Shown here one piece after another: positions 46,899 through 59,095 of a stretch of 64,000 nt of DNA. Each line of letters begins with the position of its first letter. The stretch's first letter is position 1. The stretch comes from Humulus lupulus (Eukaryota; Streptophyta; Magnoliopsida; Rosales; Cannabaceae), in contig NC_084802.1 of the NCBI RefSeq assembly GCF_963169125.1, positions 31,278,107 to 31,342,106 on the forward strand, read 5' to 3'. The notes beneath the pieces were generated by a model. The model made no database searches and was not told the DNA's origin. It was given only the letters and a program-made list of their open reading frames with translations. The translations under genes were made by a program, and so were the position numbers.

Positions 46899-48484
46899 AT
46901 GTCGCTCAGAAGGTCTGCACGCACAGCTGACAATGCCTCCAGCGCCGCCAATGACACTAGTGAAGCCCCTCCAGTTCGCAAAAGGGGAGCGCGTGCTACC
47001 AATCCTGCTGCTAACAGAAGTGCACTGCCGCCTCTGGTTGACAACACCACTGAAATTGTCCGACTATGTCAACTAGTGGAGGAATTGCTGCAGCAACAAC
47101 GACAACATGCACAGACTCAGCCACAGCCTCAGACTCAGCCTCAGCCTCATCCGCAACCACAACAAATGGCTCAAGCACCTCAACAAGTAGGTCCTTATGG
47201 GGGATGGCCAATGGAGAACTATGCACCTTACCCAGCTTAGTACATATAGCCAATTTACGAGCGGTTTCGTAAGAAACACGCTCCAAAATTTGAAGGGACA
47301 ACCGACCCCTTCGAGGCGGAAGAATGGCTCAGAAATGTAGAGCCAATCCTAGCACACATGAACCTCGGCAACGCGGATCGCGGATCGCATATCCTACGTT
47401 TCTTCTCTTCTGAAGAAGGGTGCTAGAATATGGTGGGACTTAGTAAAGCAGACTCACGACGTTGCCACCATGACATGGACTAGATTTGTGGAGCTTTTTC
47501 ACAAGAAGTACTACAACTCGACAATCATTGCAACAAGGGTAGAATAGTTCACCAGTCTGAAGCAGGGCAACTTAACGGTTGCAAAGTATGCTCGACAGTT
47601 TGATTGATTAGCCAAGTTTGCACCAGAGTTGGTCCCAACCGATTTCTCAAGGGTCACCAAGTTCTTTAGAGGACTCATACCAAAGATCGAGCTAGGATTC
47701 AAGCTAGCAACTCCTTGAACCACTTCTTACGCCGATGCTCTAGAAACGACTATAGAGGTGGAGAGGCTCCAGGCAAATGTTAGTAAGGAGGAGGCCAACA
47801 AGCCTGAAACTAAACAGCAAATTCAACCTCAAAATGGTCGGAACCACAACAACAATCATTAGTATAGCAACAATAATGGCCATAAAGGCATCCTGACAAT
47901 AAGCAAGCAGATAGTGACAAAAGAGCACGGACAAACAATGAAAATAATAGGTCGGGTTATGTAGAATACCCACAGTGCTCCAAATGTCAAAAGAAACATC
48001 CTGGTGAGTGTCGTGCCAACACCAAGGAATGTTATAATTGTGGCCATGAAGGTCATCGGAAGAAGGAATGTCCACAACTCAAGCAAGAAGAGAAAAGGAA
48101 CAACAAGATGGTTCCTGCCAGAGTCTTTGCCTTGACCCAGGGAGAAGCTGAAGCTAGTAACAAAGTGGTCACAGGTCAGATTCTTATCCTCCGTAATATA
48201 TGTTTTGTATTATTTGATTCGGGAGCAATACACTCGTATATCTCGTTAGGAATGATAGAGAAATTAGACAAACCTTGTGAAAGATTTAGAACTAGGTTTG
48301 TGACAGAATTGCCTTCGCACGAAGTAGTCCTATCATCACGGATAGTACGAGGCATACCGATCAAAATTGAGGACGTAGAACTATAAGGAGATCTGATAGA
48401 GCTAGAGATCAAAGACTTTGACGTAATACTGGGCATGGATTGGCTAGCAAGGCATGGCACAACCATCGACTGTAGATGTAAGAA
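46899..48484 (+). pseudogene. gag and protease of gypsy family C, truncated
   Basis: ATG at 46899 begins a gag with an Arg/Ala-rich start and a Gln/Pro repeat region (about residues 68-110), open to 47240. The gag core is recognisable at about 47270-47760 (APKFEGTTDPFEAEEWLRN near 47282) but has many stops. A CX2CX4HX4C knuckle (CYNCGHEGHRKKEC) lies at about 48030-48071. The protease active site FDSGAIHSYIS, with an intact DSG, is near 48214-48246. The element breaks off at about 48484 inside protease, where a family D LTR begins. RT, RNase H, integrase and the 3' LTR are missing. Confidence 0.85.
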
Positions 48485-49497
48485 AACCTGCATCAATATG
48501 TATATAAAAGGTATAGTTGGCACATAGTGCCCTCAGAACAGTCCAGAAAAACATGCAGACTGAGTTTTCCATTTTTCAAACATTTTATAAATATCAAAAT
48601 AAGAATATGTTTAATGTTCTCCAATAAAAATAAAATAAGTCTAAGAACCAAGTTGAGTCCCCACCACTAGATACAATCATTTGCCAATTCTCTGAGATGT
48701 TCTTGAGCTTAACGATGATCCTAGTGCGATTAATCCAATTAAAATATCACGTTTTTCCTACGTGCATCAAATGAGTAAACGTTTGCCATCATTGCATTCC
48801 TTATTCAAAATCGTGTCCAACGACATATAATATGACTATATTTAAAATTTCAAGTTTTGGAACCTCACCCAAGCGGTGCATAGTAGCGGTTGGCGGAAGT
48901 GAGCGGTGCACTGGAAATGTCGACGAAGATAGGCTTGACATATATCAAAATGATCCTCTATAAGAGTACATCACAAATGTGCAACCCGTTTTCCCAAATA
49001 GCCACCAATGTCGCCGGAAAACGCTTCCAAAGGGGCGGAGATACCCAAAATCTTGTCGGAGAAAAATGGCGAGTTGATCAGCATGAATTAGTGGGCGATG
49101 TTCCAATGGAACCAACCATTCACCAAGGGGTGGCTAGAAAATGTGTTCAAAATTTGAATGGTGAAACTTTGACTGGCGACTTCGGGAAAACGACGGCGAG
49201 TGAAAGGCTGCCCCTTGGCGGCTAACTTCGCCGACGACTGGTGAACACTTCTGGGCGGCGCGTGTCAGTAGATGGTGGTCAAGAAATGGTCAGTTATGGT
49301 GTCTTCAATGGCTGTCTAGGAGAAGAAAATAAAAAGAAAGAAGAAGACGAAGAAGAAGAAGAAGAAAAAGAGAGAGAGAGAGAGGTAGTGTCGTGGGAGA
49401 GAAAATAAAAAGAGAGAAATTTTTTTAATATAATAAAAGTGGGTCCCACCACTTAAAAGAAAGAGTATAATAATCATAAAAAAATGTGAGCTTTACA
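48485..49497 (-). mobile_element. 3' LTR of family D gypsy, copy B (truncated)
   Basis: From CATCAATATGTATATAAAA onward it matches 40491-41511 of copy A. On the minus strand it starts TGTAAAGCTCACA at 49497 and is truncated at 48485 against family C sequence, so its 3' half is missing. GA-rich microsatellite at about 49330-49386. Confidence 0.88.
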
Positions 49498-52400
49498 TTC
49501 TTCCATCCTTATTAAAATTTCGTCACGAAATTCTGTAGTACTCCCTCAAGAAGATAATCCAAACATACAAGGACACTTCACATAAGCATACACTTCCATC
49601 TCTAACTCCAACTCCCAAAGAATTCCCACTTTTCTATGGATCCACCATTAGAACCTAATTATTAGAATTTTCCATGTTCCTTTACACATTTAACTCACCT
49701 TGTCAAAATTCTAAAAAAAATTCCTTGTAAGCCATATATTTCTGACGATGGACAACCTCCTACCCAATAAGGCGGGATGGGTATGGATTATACTTCCTCA
49801 ACATTGACACATGGGACTCATTGTGAACGTTCCCAAATTGTGCTAGTAAATTCAACCGATAAGTGATCTTCTTAACCCCTTCGATAACCTTGAAAGGTTT
49901 TGCATACATCAGGGCTAGCTTACCCTTCTGTCTAAACCTCGTTACACCATACATGAGAGTAACTTTCCATAAGAGATAGTCACCAACCTCAATCTTGACT
50001 TCTCGTCGATGGAAATCAAGATAACTATTCTGGTGACTTTGAATAACCTTAAGTCCTTGTATGGTCTCGGTATTTATTACTATGTTAGCAAAAATCTAAT
50101 GTCCAACGATGATATGCTCGTCCATTCATGTCCAACAGAAGGGCAATCTACATGGTCTCCCACATAGATTCTCGTAGGAAGTCATGTTGTATATATATAA
50201 TCAAGAAATTTAGTTTCCAAGTAAACTCCACTCACCACGTGTGATTCCAAGTATTCCAAGTAACTTCCAAAATCCAAGACACAATAATGAAGCATGCCTT
50301 GCGGAATCCTTACTGTATTCTCAGACTATCCAACAATCTAAGGATGGGAAAAATACTTAAGTCCAATTCACTCTCTATATATTTTTGCAATGCTCACCAA
50401 AATCTTGATGGGAAACAAGGATCTCAATCTGGCACCATGCTCAAGGATATCTATTGTAGTTGACTACACTATGCACATATAGTCGGGTAAATAGTAACTT
50501 TTATTTTTTGCAACTTAGTGAATGAGTCATCAATCATCCAACAACCCCATGCCTTAAACACATCAAGGAAACCATTCACAAAATTTATGGTGAACTTGTC
50601 TCATTTACATTCTAGTTTAAGCAAGCTCGAGTATCTCTGGTGCATAGCCTTAACCTGTTGGCACCCAAATACTTAGCAACAAAGTTGGCTATACTTCATG
50701 CCTACCTATCGGTGTCGTCTCTTCAAGTCTTATACATATTTATACTTTCAGCATGTACGACAAGCTAAGACTTATGACCTCGACCATAGCATAGTCTTTT
50801 GAATTATGAATATATACAACAACCAATCATCCCTTATGGAATAAAAACCTTTTGGTATTTACCGTCTATCCATCAGAATGCTTGCAAATTTGGATTCGAT
50901 TCCAAAATGTCTCAATTCCTTATCTTGCCACTTGCAATGTCTAACTTGCTTAAGTAGCATTGTTGTAATCACCACGTAATAGACACAAGCTATATTTTCT
51001 CACTCATAGTACTGCAAGTTATAACCATCCACTGTGATTGTTCTCTTTTAGTTCTTAAGAGCCAAACATGCCAAAGTACTATGAGATTTTCACCTTAATA
51101 CATCTGCCACCATATTGGCTTTCACCTAGGTAATACTATGGGGATGAAATCATGATCTTTCAAGCACCCTACCCATCTTTTTATCTCATCTTTAAGTCCC
51201 TTTGAGTGGAGAGGTACTTCATATTTCTATCGTCGATAATAGGTTTCAAACTTCATCCAATATAAGTAACGTCTCAAACCATTTAAGGAAAAATTGATAC
51301 CTACAAGCTCTTAATCATGCCTGGGCAATTCTTTTTATGGAACTTCAATTTGTGTGTAGGATAAACGAAAAATCATACTACATTGAACGAGTATCTCCCC
51401 AAGACACACCAGAATAACTTATGACAATGCATCACTATTAGGGATAGTTGTTACACATGCGGTGCCCAACCTTTTATCTAATTCTTTGATAGGTTTTTTT
51501 TTTCACAACTTTCATTCCACACCGCTCAATGTCCTGCCTTGTCAAGTTTTGTTAACTACATAACAACTCTCGAGAACTTTCAACAAACTAATGATAGTGA
51601 CCCTCTATTTGAACTATCCATGGATATTGATTGCACTCTTTGATTGATATTTCCATTGTAAGATAGATCTAGCCTTGCATGATCCACAACAATATCTTCC
51701 TAAAAGATTACATGTTCAAAGAATTTAATCTCGATAATCCAAAAGTCACACTTTCTTTCTGGGCATATAAATTATAATCCATCAAGTTCTGCAACACTCC
51801 TTCTAAATATCTAGTGTGTTCCTCACACCTCTCAAGATACAATATATATCCTTAATGAGCACTAATACAAACCTATCCTAAAAGGTGTGAAATCTCTACT
51901 CATAAGAACCATGAACAATGTAGAGTGTTATTCGATTCAAACACCATCACCAAAACTGAAGCTGATCAATCTTAACGATTCCAAAAGGAGTTTTAAGGGA
52001 ATCATCCTTTTAATAATAATTTTTCCCTAATGAAATCCTTACCAATAATCCATATGGTTGGTCTATTACCTTAGTCAACTTTTGTGGTGCTATACAGTTA
52101 GGTGCGCTGGAAGTTTATTGAACTTAGGGAATCAAATCAACGCAAATTCAACCTTCCAAATCAGGTGGTATTTCTAGCTAATCATCCGTATCACATATGT
52201 ATTTCAATCCACCACCAATGTCCAGGGGAACTAATATGGAGTTCGAGACTATCTCTCATTTGCATATAAACTCCCACAACGCTCAAAGTTCTTCTTCCCA
52301 CCTAAACATGCATTTAAAAAATAGGGTTTCGCTTTGCAGCACCTGCATTGGCTCAATGGACGATGACTTCATCGCTTAATAATAAAAGAGTCACTCACTT

Positions 52401-53470
52401 AATCAAGTGATCAACAATGGTTTGGTTCGTCCACTACCAACCCATACCAAATATTATATCCATTTGTCCAAAGGGCAATCTTAATAGATTTTGTCACAAC
52501 TTGCACCACTTCAACACAATTCAACCTCCACTGACAACTGGTGAGAACCTCACTATGTCCTTCCACAAGTACACTTGTTTTAATGTAGGACAAAGGGTTT
52601 CTCATCTCGACCCAACGTGCTAATAACAAACAAGGTGTGAAAGAATGAGATGCAACAACATCAAATAATACATTGACTCTTGAGTGTGAGATAATTATCA
52701 TATCTACCATAACTTTCTGGCCTGCACCTCCATACACATCCTCATTAGCATTAGCATAGGATTGAACAAAAAAAATATTTATTTTCTTTAATTAAGTTAA
52801 CTAAAGCTCACACTAGAACCTCTTTTAAAAGTGTACTTCTTTGGCTCTCTATAGCCACACGAGTTTATAAATTGGTGAGTAACTTGAATGAAACTCGAGT
52901 TCTATATCTCTAGGACACCCAATCAACGATGGAAACTCCTGCTGGCGATGTGGGTTATTTCTTTTCTTATGGTCTTGCTAGCTGCAACCAAAACAACCAT
53001 GTTGGAAAATATGATTCGTCCTAGAAGGCCAAATATTTATATCAATTTCCCAAGTTTTCGTATTTAACCATTTTGTCACCCTTAAGTCTTCTTGGTCATC
53101 TTGCAATTTATCCTTCATAAAGCGTCAATTTCATATTTCTTGGAACTCATTTTCACGAGTTTCAATATGAAGCATTGACAACACGTAGTCCCTTGAGTTA
53201 AGATAGGATATCGATTTGGTTAGAATCCCCCACTTTAGGTGACTTAGAAACTTGTCGATAAGAAGGATGGTTCTACATCAGAATCACAAGCATAAATGGA
53301 CAATTCCTCCATTCCTTACGTACAATCATCCACCTCATTGATATCCCACCATTTCACTCATTCTTTGGTCGCTGCGAATCAATAAAGATAACTCGGTACC
53401 CAACTTGCATTCCGAGACTAACAATTTTTCCTAATTGTCATAGGCATCTGCAAGCCACTAGGATCTTATT
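49498..53470 (-). pseudogene. Decayed gypsy gag-pol of family D, copy B
   Basis: Minus-strand order from 53470 down is gag, protease, RT, RNase H, integrase. A degenerate zinc knuckle reads CFGC...DHKKRNNPH near 52945-52990, with the last Cys changed. The protease region at 52411-52737 has VLFDVVASHSF, where D-S-G has become D-V-V. The integrase C-terminus is at 49760-49954 with HNESHVSMLRKYNPYPS. Stops throughout. The left part up to about 51768 is a near-colinear duplicate of copy A; the rest has no counterpart in A because A is cut. Confidence 0.78.
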
Positions 53471-54212
53471 GTTGGAAAAACAATCAGAGTGAACATCGAA
53501 AATGGCATGGTTGGCCCAATTTAAAAACACAAAAAATTTCGATCTCTCATATAAACAATTTATATGTTCAAGAAAATATCCAGACAAAAAACATTAATAT
53601 GCAATATTATTAATCATGCAACATACATATAAATATACACATACTTATATATATCATATGCACACATGTATACAAATATTCAAGAACGAAAATATTTACC
53701 TATTGAAGTCTATCAATTGTCCTTGAGTCTTTTTGTGTATATATATATATATCGATCTTCCTATCCAATACTTTGAGTACTCAAACCCCGATCTTCCGGA
53801 GTGTTCTCTACACATCAAGATGTGTGTGGGCACATAAAGAACATATGTTTGTAATTTAGAAATCACAAGTTTAATTGAGACATAAGAACTTGGATTATGG
53901 CTTGAGAATGGTTAGAATAAAAGAAGAAGAAGATGACAATTTCTTGTCAGACAAATTCTTAAACTTTTTCTGAATCCTTACTCATTTTTTTTCTTGTTGT
54001 TACATAATATATATAGAGACTATATATTACCTTATTATTATTTCTAATAATAATAATAGTAATATAATAATATCATAATGATGATAGGAATTAATTTAAG
54101 TAATATCTAACTTACTAAATTTGAAAAAATCTATTTTCAAATTATTAATTAATTAAATAAATAAAATAAAACAACATAGATACTTTATCTGCACTGTCTT
54201 ACACGCATGGCA
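53471..54212. other. AT-rich DNA between family D copy B and the CER1-like promoter
   Basis: No gene found. TGTTGGAAAAAC at 53471 and a CAACA near 54173 could mark an old LTR, but the 5-bp flanks do not match. It contains (AT)n runs near 53742-53753 and ATA-rich repeats at about 54020-54080. Confidence 0.45.
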
Positions 54213-54454
54213 CAGTCCTTGGAGCGGTGCACAGTAGCGGTCGACGGTAGTGAGCGGTGCACTGGAAATATCGACGAAGATAGTTGTGACATATATCAAA
54301 ACGATCATCTAGATGAGTACATCACAGATGTGCAACCTGTTTTCCCAAATAGTCACAAGTGTCGCCGTAAAACGGTTCCAAAGGGGCGGAGATACCCAAA
54401 ATCTCGTCGGAGAAAAATTGCGAGTTGACCAGAATGACTTAGTAGGCGATGTTC
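54213..54454 (-). mobile_element. Fragment of a family D LTR upstream of the CER1-like gene
   Basis: It matches about 40885-41105 of copy A and 60430-60655 of the solo LTR (TTCCAAAGGGGCGGAGATAC, GATGAGTACATCACA). The open frame at 54207-54428 is LTR sequence, not a gene. It ends about 440 bp upstream of the CER1-like ATG and may contribute promoter sequence. Confidence 0.85.
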
Positions 54455-54797
54455 CTTACTAGTCCAAATTTTCAACACATAGATTAGTTGTAACTCAATT
54501 TTTTTTATTATATGAGAGGAGACCTAACACAAGTAGTTTTGAGGAAATTTTAGATAATTTAATGTGTCCAAATTAAAATTCAAATTGAATGTTCACTTAC
54601 ATATTAAAATTCAAACAATAGTTTAGATAAGACATTATTAAAATTATAAATAAAATAAAATGAAAATTTGATTTTAAGTGGTGAGAATGAAAGAAGAAAA
54701 AATTTCTCACCAATTAATTGAGGAATACGATCCAGTAGTTTCTTTCTTGATTGCGACGTGAATTAAATTCAATAGTACTGCGCGTGAAATAATGTTC

Positions 54798-54805
54798 TAT
54801 ATAAA
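54798..54805 (+). promoter_or_regulatory. TATA box of the CER1-like gene
   Basis: TATATAAA lies 91 bases upstream of the ATG, leaving a short leader consistent with a start of transcription near 54830. It is the best TATA-type match in the 200 bases before the start codon. Confidence 0.6.
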
Positions 54806-54895
54806 GTACCACTTACATGAGGTGTTATATTTTCTCTTCATCAAATAGTTGAAGAAAAGTGAAAATAAAATTTTCGTAAAGTGTTGGAGTTATAT

Positions 54896-57800
54896 ATGGC
54901 TTCTACTCCTGGGATCCTTTCCGAATGGCCTTGGAAGCCACTTGGGAAATTCAAGGTTAATCAATTACAAACTATACTTAATAAGTATATTGTTATATAC
55001 ATATGGTGCATATTTTCGTATAAGCTAATGATATATGTATGTATATATACACTCCTATTAATTAACAAACATTTTGTTTTTTTACAGTACTTAATATTGG
55101 CACCATGGGTGATTAGGAGCACGTACATGTATGTAACAAAGGAGGATCCAAGAGAGAGAGATTTGTCAACTTTTCTTATTTTCCCATTTTTATTGTCAAG
55201 AATGCTTCACAACCAGATTTGGATCTCTCTTTCTCGTTACCGATTAGCCAAAGGAAACAATCGAATCGTGGACAAGAGTCTTGAGTTTGACCAAGTCGAT
55301 AGAGAAAGAAATTGGTATATTATTAATAATAATACAAATTTATTGTTTATTATTTAAATATATATGTATATTTTCTATTTTTAGTTTTATTTGTTTGATA
55401 CTATACATATGTATTATTAGGGATGACCAAATATTGTTCAATGGAATACTGCACTACTTGGTAACCCATATACTTCCAAATGGTACAAACGTGCCTACAT
55501 GGAGGACAGAAGGAGTAATAATGGCTATTCTGCTCCATGCTGGTGTTGTGGAGTTCTTATATTATTGGCTTCACAGAGCTCTTCACCACCATTATCTCTA
55601 CTCTCGTTATCACTCTCATCACCATTCCTCCATTGTCACAGAGCCCATTACTTGTAAGCTATATATTAATGTACATAGTTATTTAAATATAGTCTTAGAC
55701 CAGCAGCATTAAGAAAATCTTATAAACAAGAACATATCATTAATGTGTGACATTTTGGTTCTATATATATTATTGCAGCTGTTACTCACCCATTTGCAGA
55801 GCATATGTCATATTTCTTTCTATTTGGAATCCCACTATTGACAACTACAGTCAGTGGAACTGGCTCCCAAGCTGTGATATTTGGTTACGTAACTTATATT
55901 GACTTCATGAACAATTTGGGTCACTGCAACTTTGAGCTCATTCCCAAGTGGTTTTTCTATGTCTTTCCTCCTCTCAAGTACCTTATGTATACCCCCTCGT
56001 ACGTAAACTCTCTTTTGAGATAGCTTTCATTATTATATAATCTTAATTATATATATATATTGAGATCTTCACCAGTGTATATAAATATATTTATTTATTG
56101 GCAGGTTTCATTCGTTGCACCACACTCAGTTTCGAACCAATTATAGCTTGTTCATGCCAATTTATGATTACATCTATGGAACAGTAGACAAATCTCTGGA
56201 AGATTTATATGAAATGTCACTGAAAAGGAAAGAGGAATTACCAAATGTGGTGTATCTAACACATTTGACCACACCAGAGTCCATATACTATATGCAGATA
56301 GGGTTTCCTGGTTTGGCCTCTAGGCCTCATGACTACTCTTCCTCAAAATGGTACCTTTGGTTCATGTGGCCTCTCACTGCTTTGTCTTCTCTATTGGCTG
56401 GGATTTATGGCCGAACTTTTGTGGTTGAGAGCCACCGTTTTCATAAACTCACACTCCAAACTTGGGTTGTACCAAAGTACAAGAAGCAAGTATGCATACT
56501 ACATAAATTTTTTAAATTAATCATGATCAAATATTACATTAATATATACTATAACATAACATATATGGCATGGCACTCTTAATGATTATTTCAAATGGAT
56601 AATTATTTTAATATTATCTATTGCATTAATATCAATTATCCATATTTAAAATTATCAATTAATATTTTTAAAAATAAATTTTGACTTTTTTAAACTGTTG
56701 AAAAAACTAATGAACGACAGTAGCATATTTATTAATTATAGAATAAAAAAATCTTATTTAATATTCATTTTTCATTCTATTTTTATTCTTGATTCATTCA
56801 TTTTATCTATTTCATACAAAAAATTCACTTTGGAATTAATAAGAATAATTAATGTGACTATTATTTTCCATCTAATATTTATTGCCTAATTAATATAAAA
56901 AATTCAAAATTATTGATTTTTATATTTTATTTATTTATTTTGATGATCATCATAATCATTGATTTATGGTAACCATCCTATTATATATATATATATATTT
57001 ATATATATGCACGTATTTGTTTCAGTATTTTCTACAAGGGCAAAAATCATCCATTACCAATTTGATTGAGAAAGCCGTACTTGACGCTGAGGAGAAGGGT
57101 GTCAAAGTACTGAGTCTAGGTCTCTTGAATCAGGCATGTTTATTGGCCTAATTAACTCGTAATTGATATTATATATATATATAAATATATGCATATATGA
57201 TTAATTTTCATATATAATGATTATTTATGTATGTATGCAGACGGAAGAGTCGAATGCATATGGTGAGGTTTACGTGAAAAGACACCCTAAGTTGAAAGTG
57301 AAGGTTGTAGATGGCAGCAGCCTAGCAGCGGCTGTAATACTAAACTCCATACCAAAAGGAACGACCCAAATCTTGCTAACTGGCAATCTTACTAAGGTTG
57401 CTTATGCCGTTGCTTTTGCTCTCTGCCAGAAGGGTATCCAGGTAATAAAATTACTTTTGTTTAAATGTAAAAACAACACATACTGATGAGCATTTATATA
57501 TATATATATATAGATATTGTCAAATTTACCGGTAAATTGTGTTTCCTTGACCTTTATTTATTCACCTTTAGGTAATATATATACACAATATTACAAGCTA
57601 AAATCGGGCAACAACTATGTATATAAACTAGAATTATGGCTATTATACCATTCACCAAATGATAAAGATATACACAGAATATAAATATTTTAAAAATAGA
57701 AGATTATTGTGCTATTCTAATATAATCTTAATATATATATATATATAATGATATGATCATTCTTTCAGGTGGCTTCACCTAAGGATGATGAATACAAGAA

Positions 57801-58539
57801 ACTCAAGGAATCATTTATCAATGTCTCCAGTTCTGCAGAAACTAGTAATTTGGTTCTCACCAAAAAATATTTTCAAAAGGTAATAATAATTAATTAAGAG
57901 TGTTGCTATCTATCTATCTATATATATATATATATATATATTTATACGAACAAATGCACGTGAGATAAATAATTATTGGTGTCTCAGTCAGCATATTCTC
58001 CATCATGATAATTATGCTATATAATATGTTTATATATATATATATAAAATATTATTAATAATAGATAATGGATGTAGGTTTGGTTAGTGGGAGATGGAAT
58101 GAATAAAGAAGAACAAGTAAAAGCTCCAAAGGGAACGATATTCATCCCCTTCTCTCAATTTCCACCTCAACCATTTCGCAAAGATTGCTTTTACTACTGC
58201 ACACCAGCAATGTACACTCCTGCATCTCTTGAGAATCTTCACTCTTGTGAGGTATATAATTTAATTAATTTGAATATACACGATGTTCATGCATGAAAAT
58301 TGTTTAATTTTATTTGTACGTAGTTAATAAAAAATTAAAATTATATTTATTGGCAGAATTGGTTGCCAAGAAGGGTGATGAGTGCATGGCGTATAGCAGG
58401 AATAGTACATGGCTTTGAAGGTTGGAATGAGCATGAGTGTGGCTTTTATACCACTGCCGATATTCATAAAGTTTGGCAGGCCACTCTTCGTCATGGATTT
58501 CAACCACTACCAATCACGTTTTCTTGTCTCGAAGTTTAA
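54896..58539 (+). CDS. CER1: CER1-like aldehyde decarbonylase, very-long-chain alkane synthesis
   Basis: Ten exons: 54896-54955, 55088-55314, 55421-55653, 55779-55998, 56105-56489, 57026-57133, 57241-57441, 57769-57879, 58078-58251, 58357-58539. They give 633 codons, close to the usual 620-630 of the family, and all junctions keep frame. The protein starts MASTPGILSEWPWKPLG. The fatty-acid hydroxylase domain (about residues 95-260) has HRALH (147-151), HSHHH (160-164) and HSLHH (249-253), the di-iron ligands. Hydrophobic segments at about 45-65, 128-146, 185-212 and 225-245 fit an ER membrane protein. The C-terminal WAX2 domain (about 440-630) includes WLVGDG. CER1 enzymes, working with CER3 and cytochrome b5, turn very-long-chain aldehydes into alkanes for cuticular wax; the intact histidines argue for CER1 over CER3. 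Intron 6 uses a GC donor. The upstream GTG at 54881 is not a start. Confidence 0.93.
57134..57240 (+). other. GC-AG intron of the CER1-like gene
   Basis: The exon ends AATCAG at 57133 and the intron starts GCATGT, ending ATGCAG at 57240. Only this junction keeps the reading through LLNQ|TEESNAYGEV. The nearest GT downstream (57138) would bring a stop within ten codons. The donor context CAG|GCATGT fits the strong-consensus rule for GC donors. Confidence 0.88.
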
Positions 58540-58707
58540 ATTATTATTATTATTCTATATATCTATTTCTTTTCTCTATTGTAGAAGTGAAGAAAGACTA
58601 TCCTTATATAGATCACTTGTATACATACATGTGATCTTGTTGAAGTTGTGTAATAATATTTTCTGAGTTGATCCATTAAGGATCGATCAATGTTTGTGAA
58701 CTAGTAT

Positions 58708-58713
58708 AATAAA
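58708..58713 (+). terminator. Candidate polyadenylation signal of the CER1-like gene
   Basis: AATAAA lies 169 bases after the stop codon, in AT-rich sequence. A TTGTGTAATAATATTTT region at about 58645-58661 could serve as the upstream element. Confidence 0.5.
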
Positions 58714-58739
58714 TTATTAATTTAGTGGTGTGTTAGAAT

Positions 58740-58742
<3 letters not shown>

Positions 58743-58767
<25 letters not shown>
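58743..58767. repeat. AT microsatellite
   Basis: A pure (AT)n run of about 12 units. Similar runs occur in introns of the CER1-like gene near 57498-57511, 57732-57746, 57920-57940 and 58030-58045. Confidence 0.95.
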
Positions 58768-58772
<5 letters not shown>

Positions 58773-59095
58773 AAATGCCATGTTTCTTGAACCTACTATA
58801 TTATTACTACGTACAAAAAAAAAGAAAAAAAAACTTCTAATAACACTGAAATCTAAGGCCAAGTGGGTGAGTTTTTATTTAAGCACGGCCGGGACGGGTA
58901 TTTGGCCCAATAGTATGGGCTGTTCATCGATGTCTTCTTCAACCATAAGAATATACAATTTTATTCTACTATTGCCTGATTTCTGTAGTTTTTTAGGGAA
59001 GGAAAAGAGTTGAATACCACATTTGGGGGTCTCTCCCTTTCACTGAACTGATTCAGAAATGGTTCTAAAAATCCTTAACCATTTAGCAAGGCCAT

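Noticed and set aside
53471..54173. Possible solo LTR TGTTGG...CAACA
   Set aside because: The 5-bp flanks (CTTAT and TAGAT) do not match and no second copy is in the window.
54881..54895. GTG at 54881 as start of the CER1-like protein
   Set aside because: The ATG at 54896 matches the family N-terminus and GTG starts are very rare in plants.
57134..57143. GT at 57138 as the donor of intron 6
   Set aside because: It gives a frame that stops within about ten codons of the next exon, whereas the GC donor at 57134 keeps the conserved protein.
57498..58767. AT runs in introns and 3' flank of the CER1-like gene as regulatory elements
   Set aside because: They are plain dinucleotide microsatellites, common in plant introns, with no further signal.
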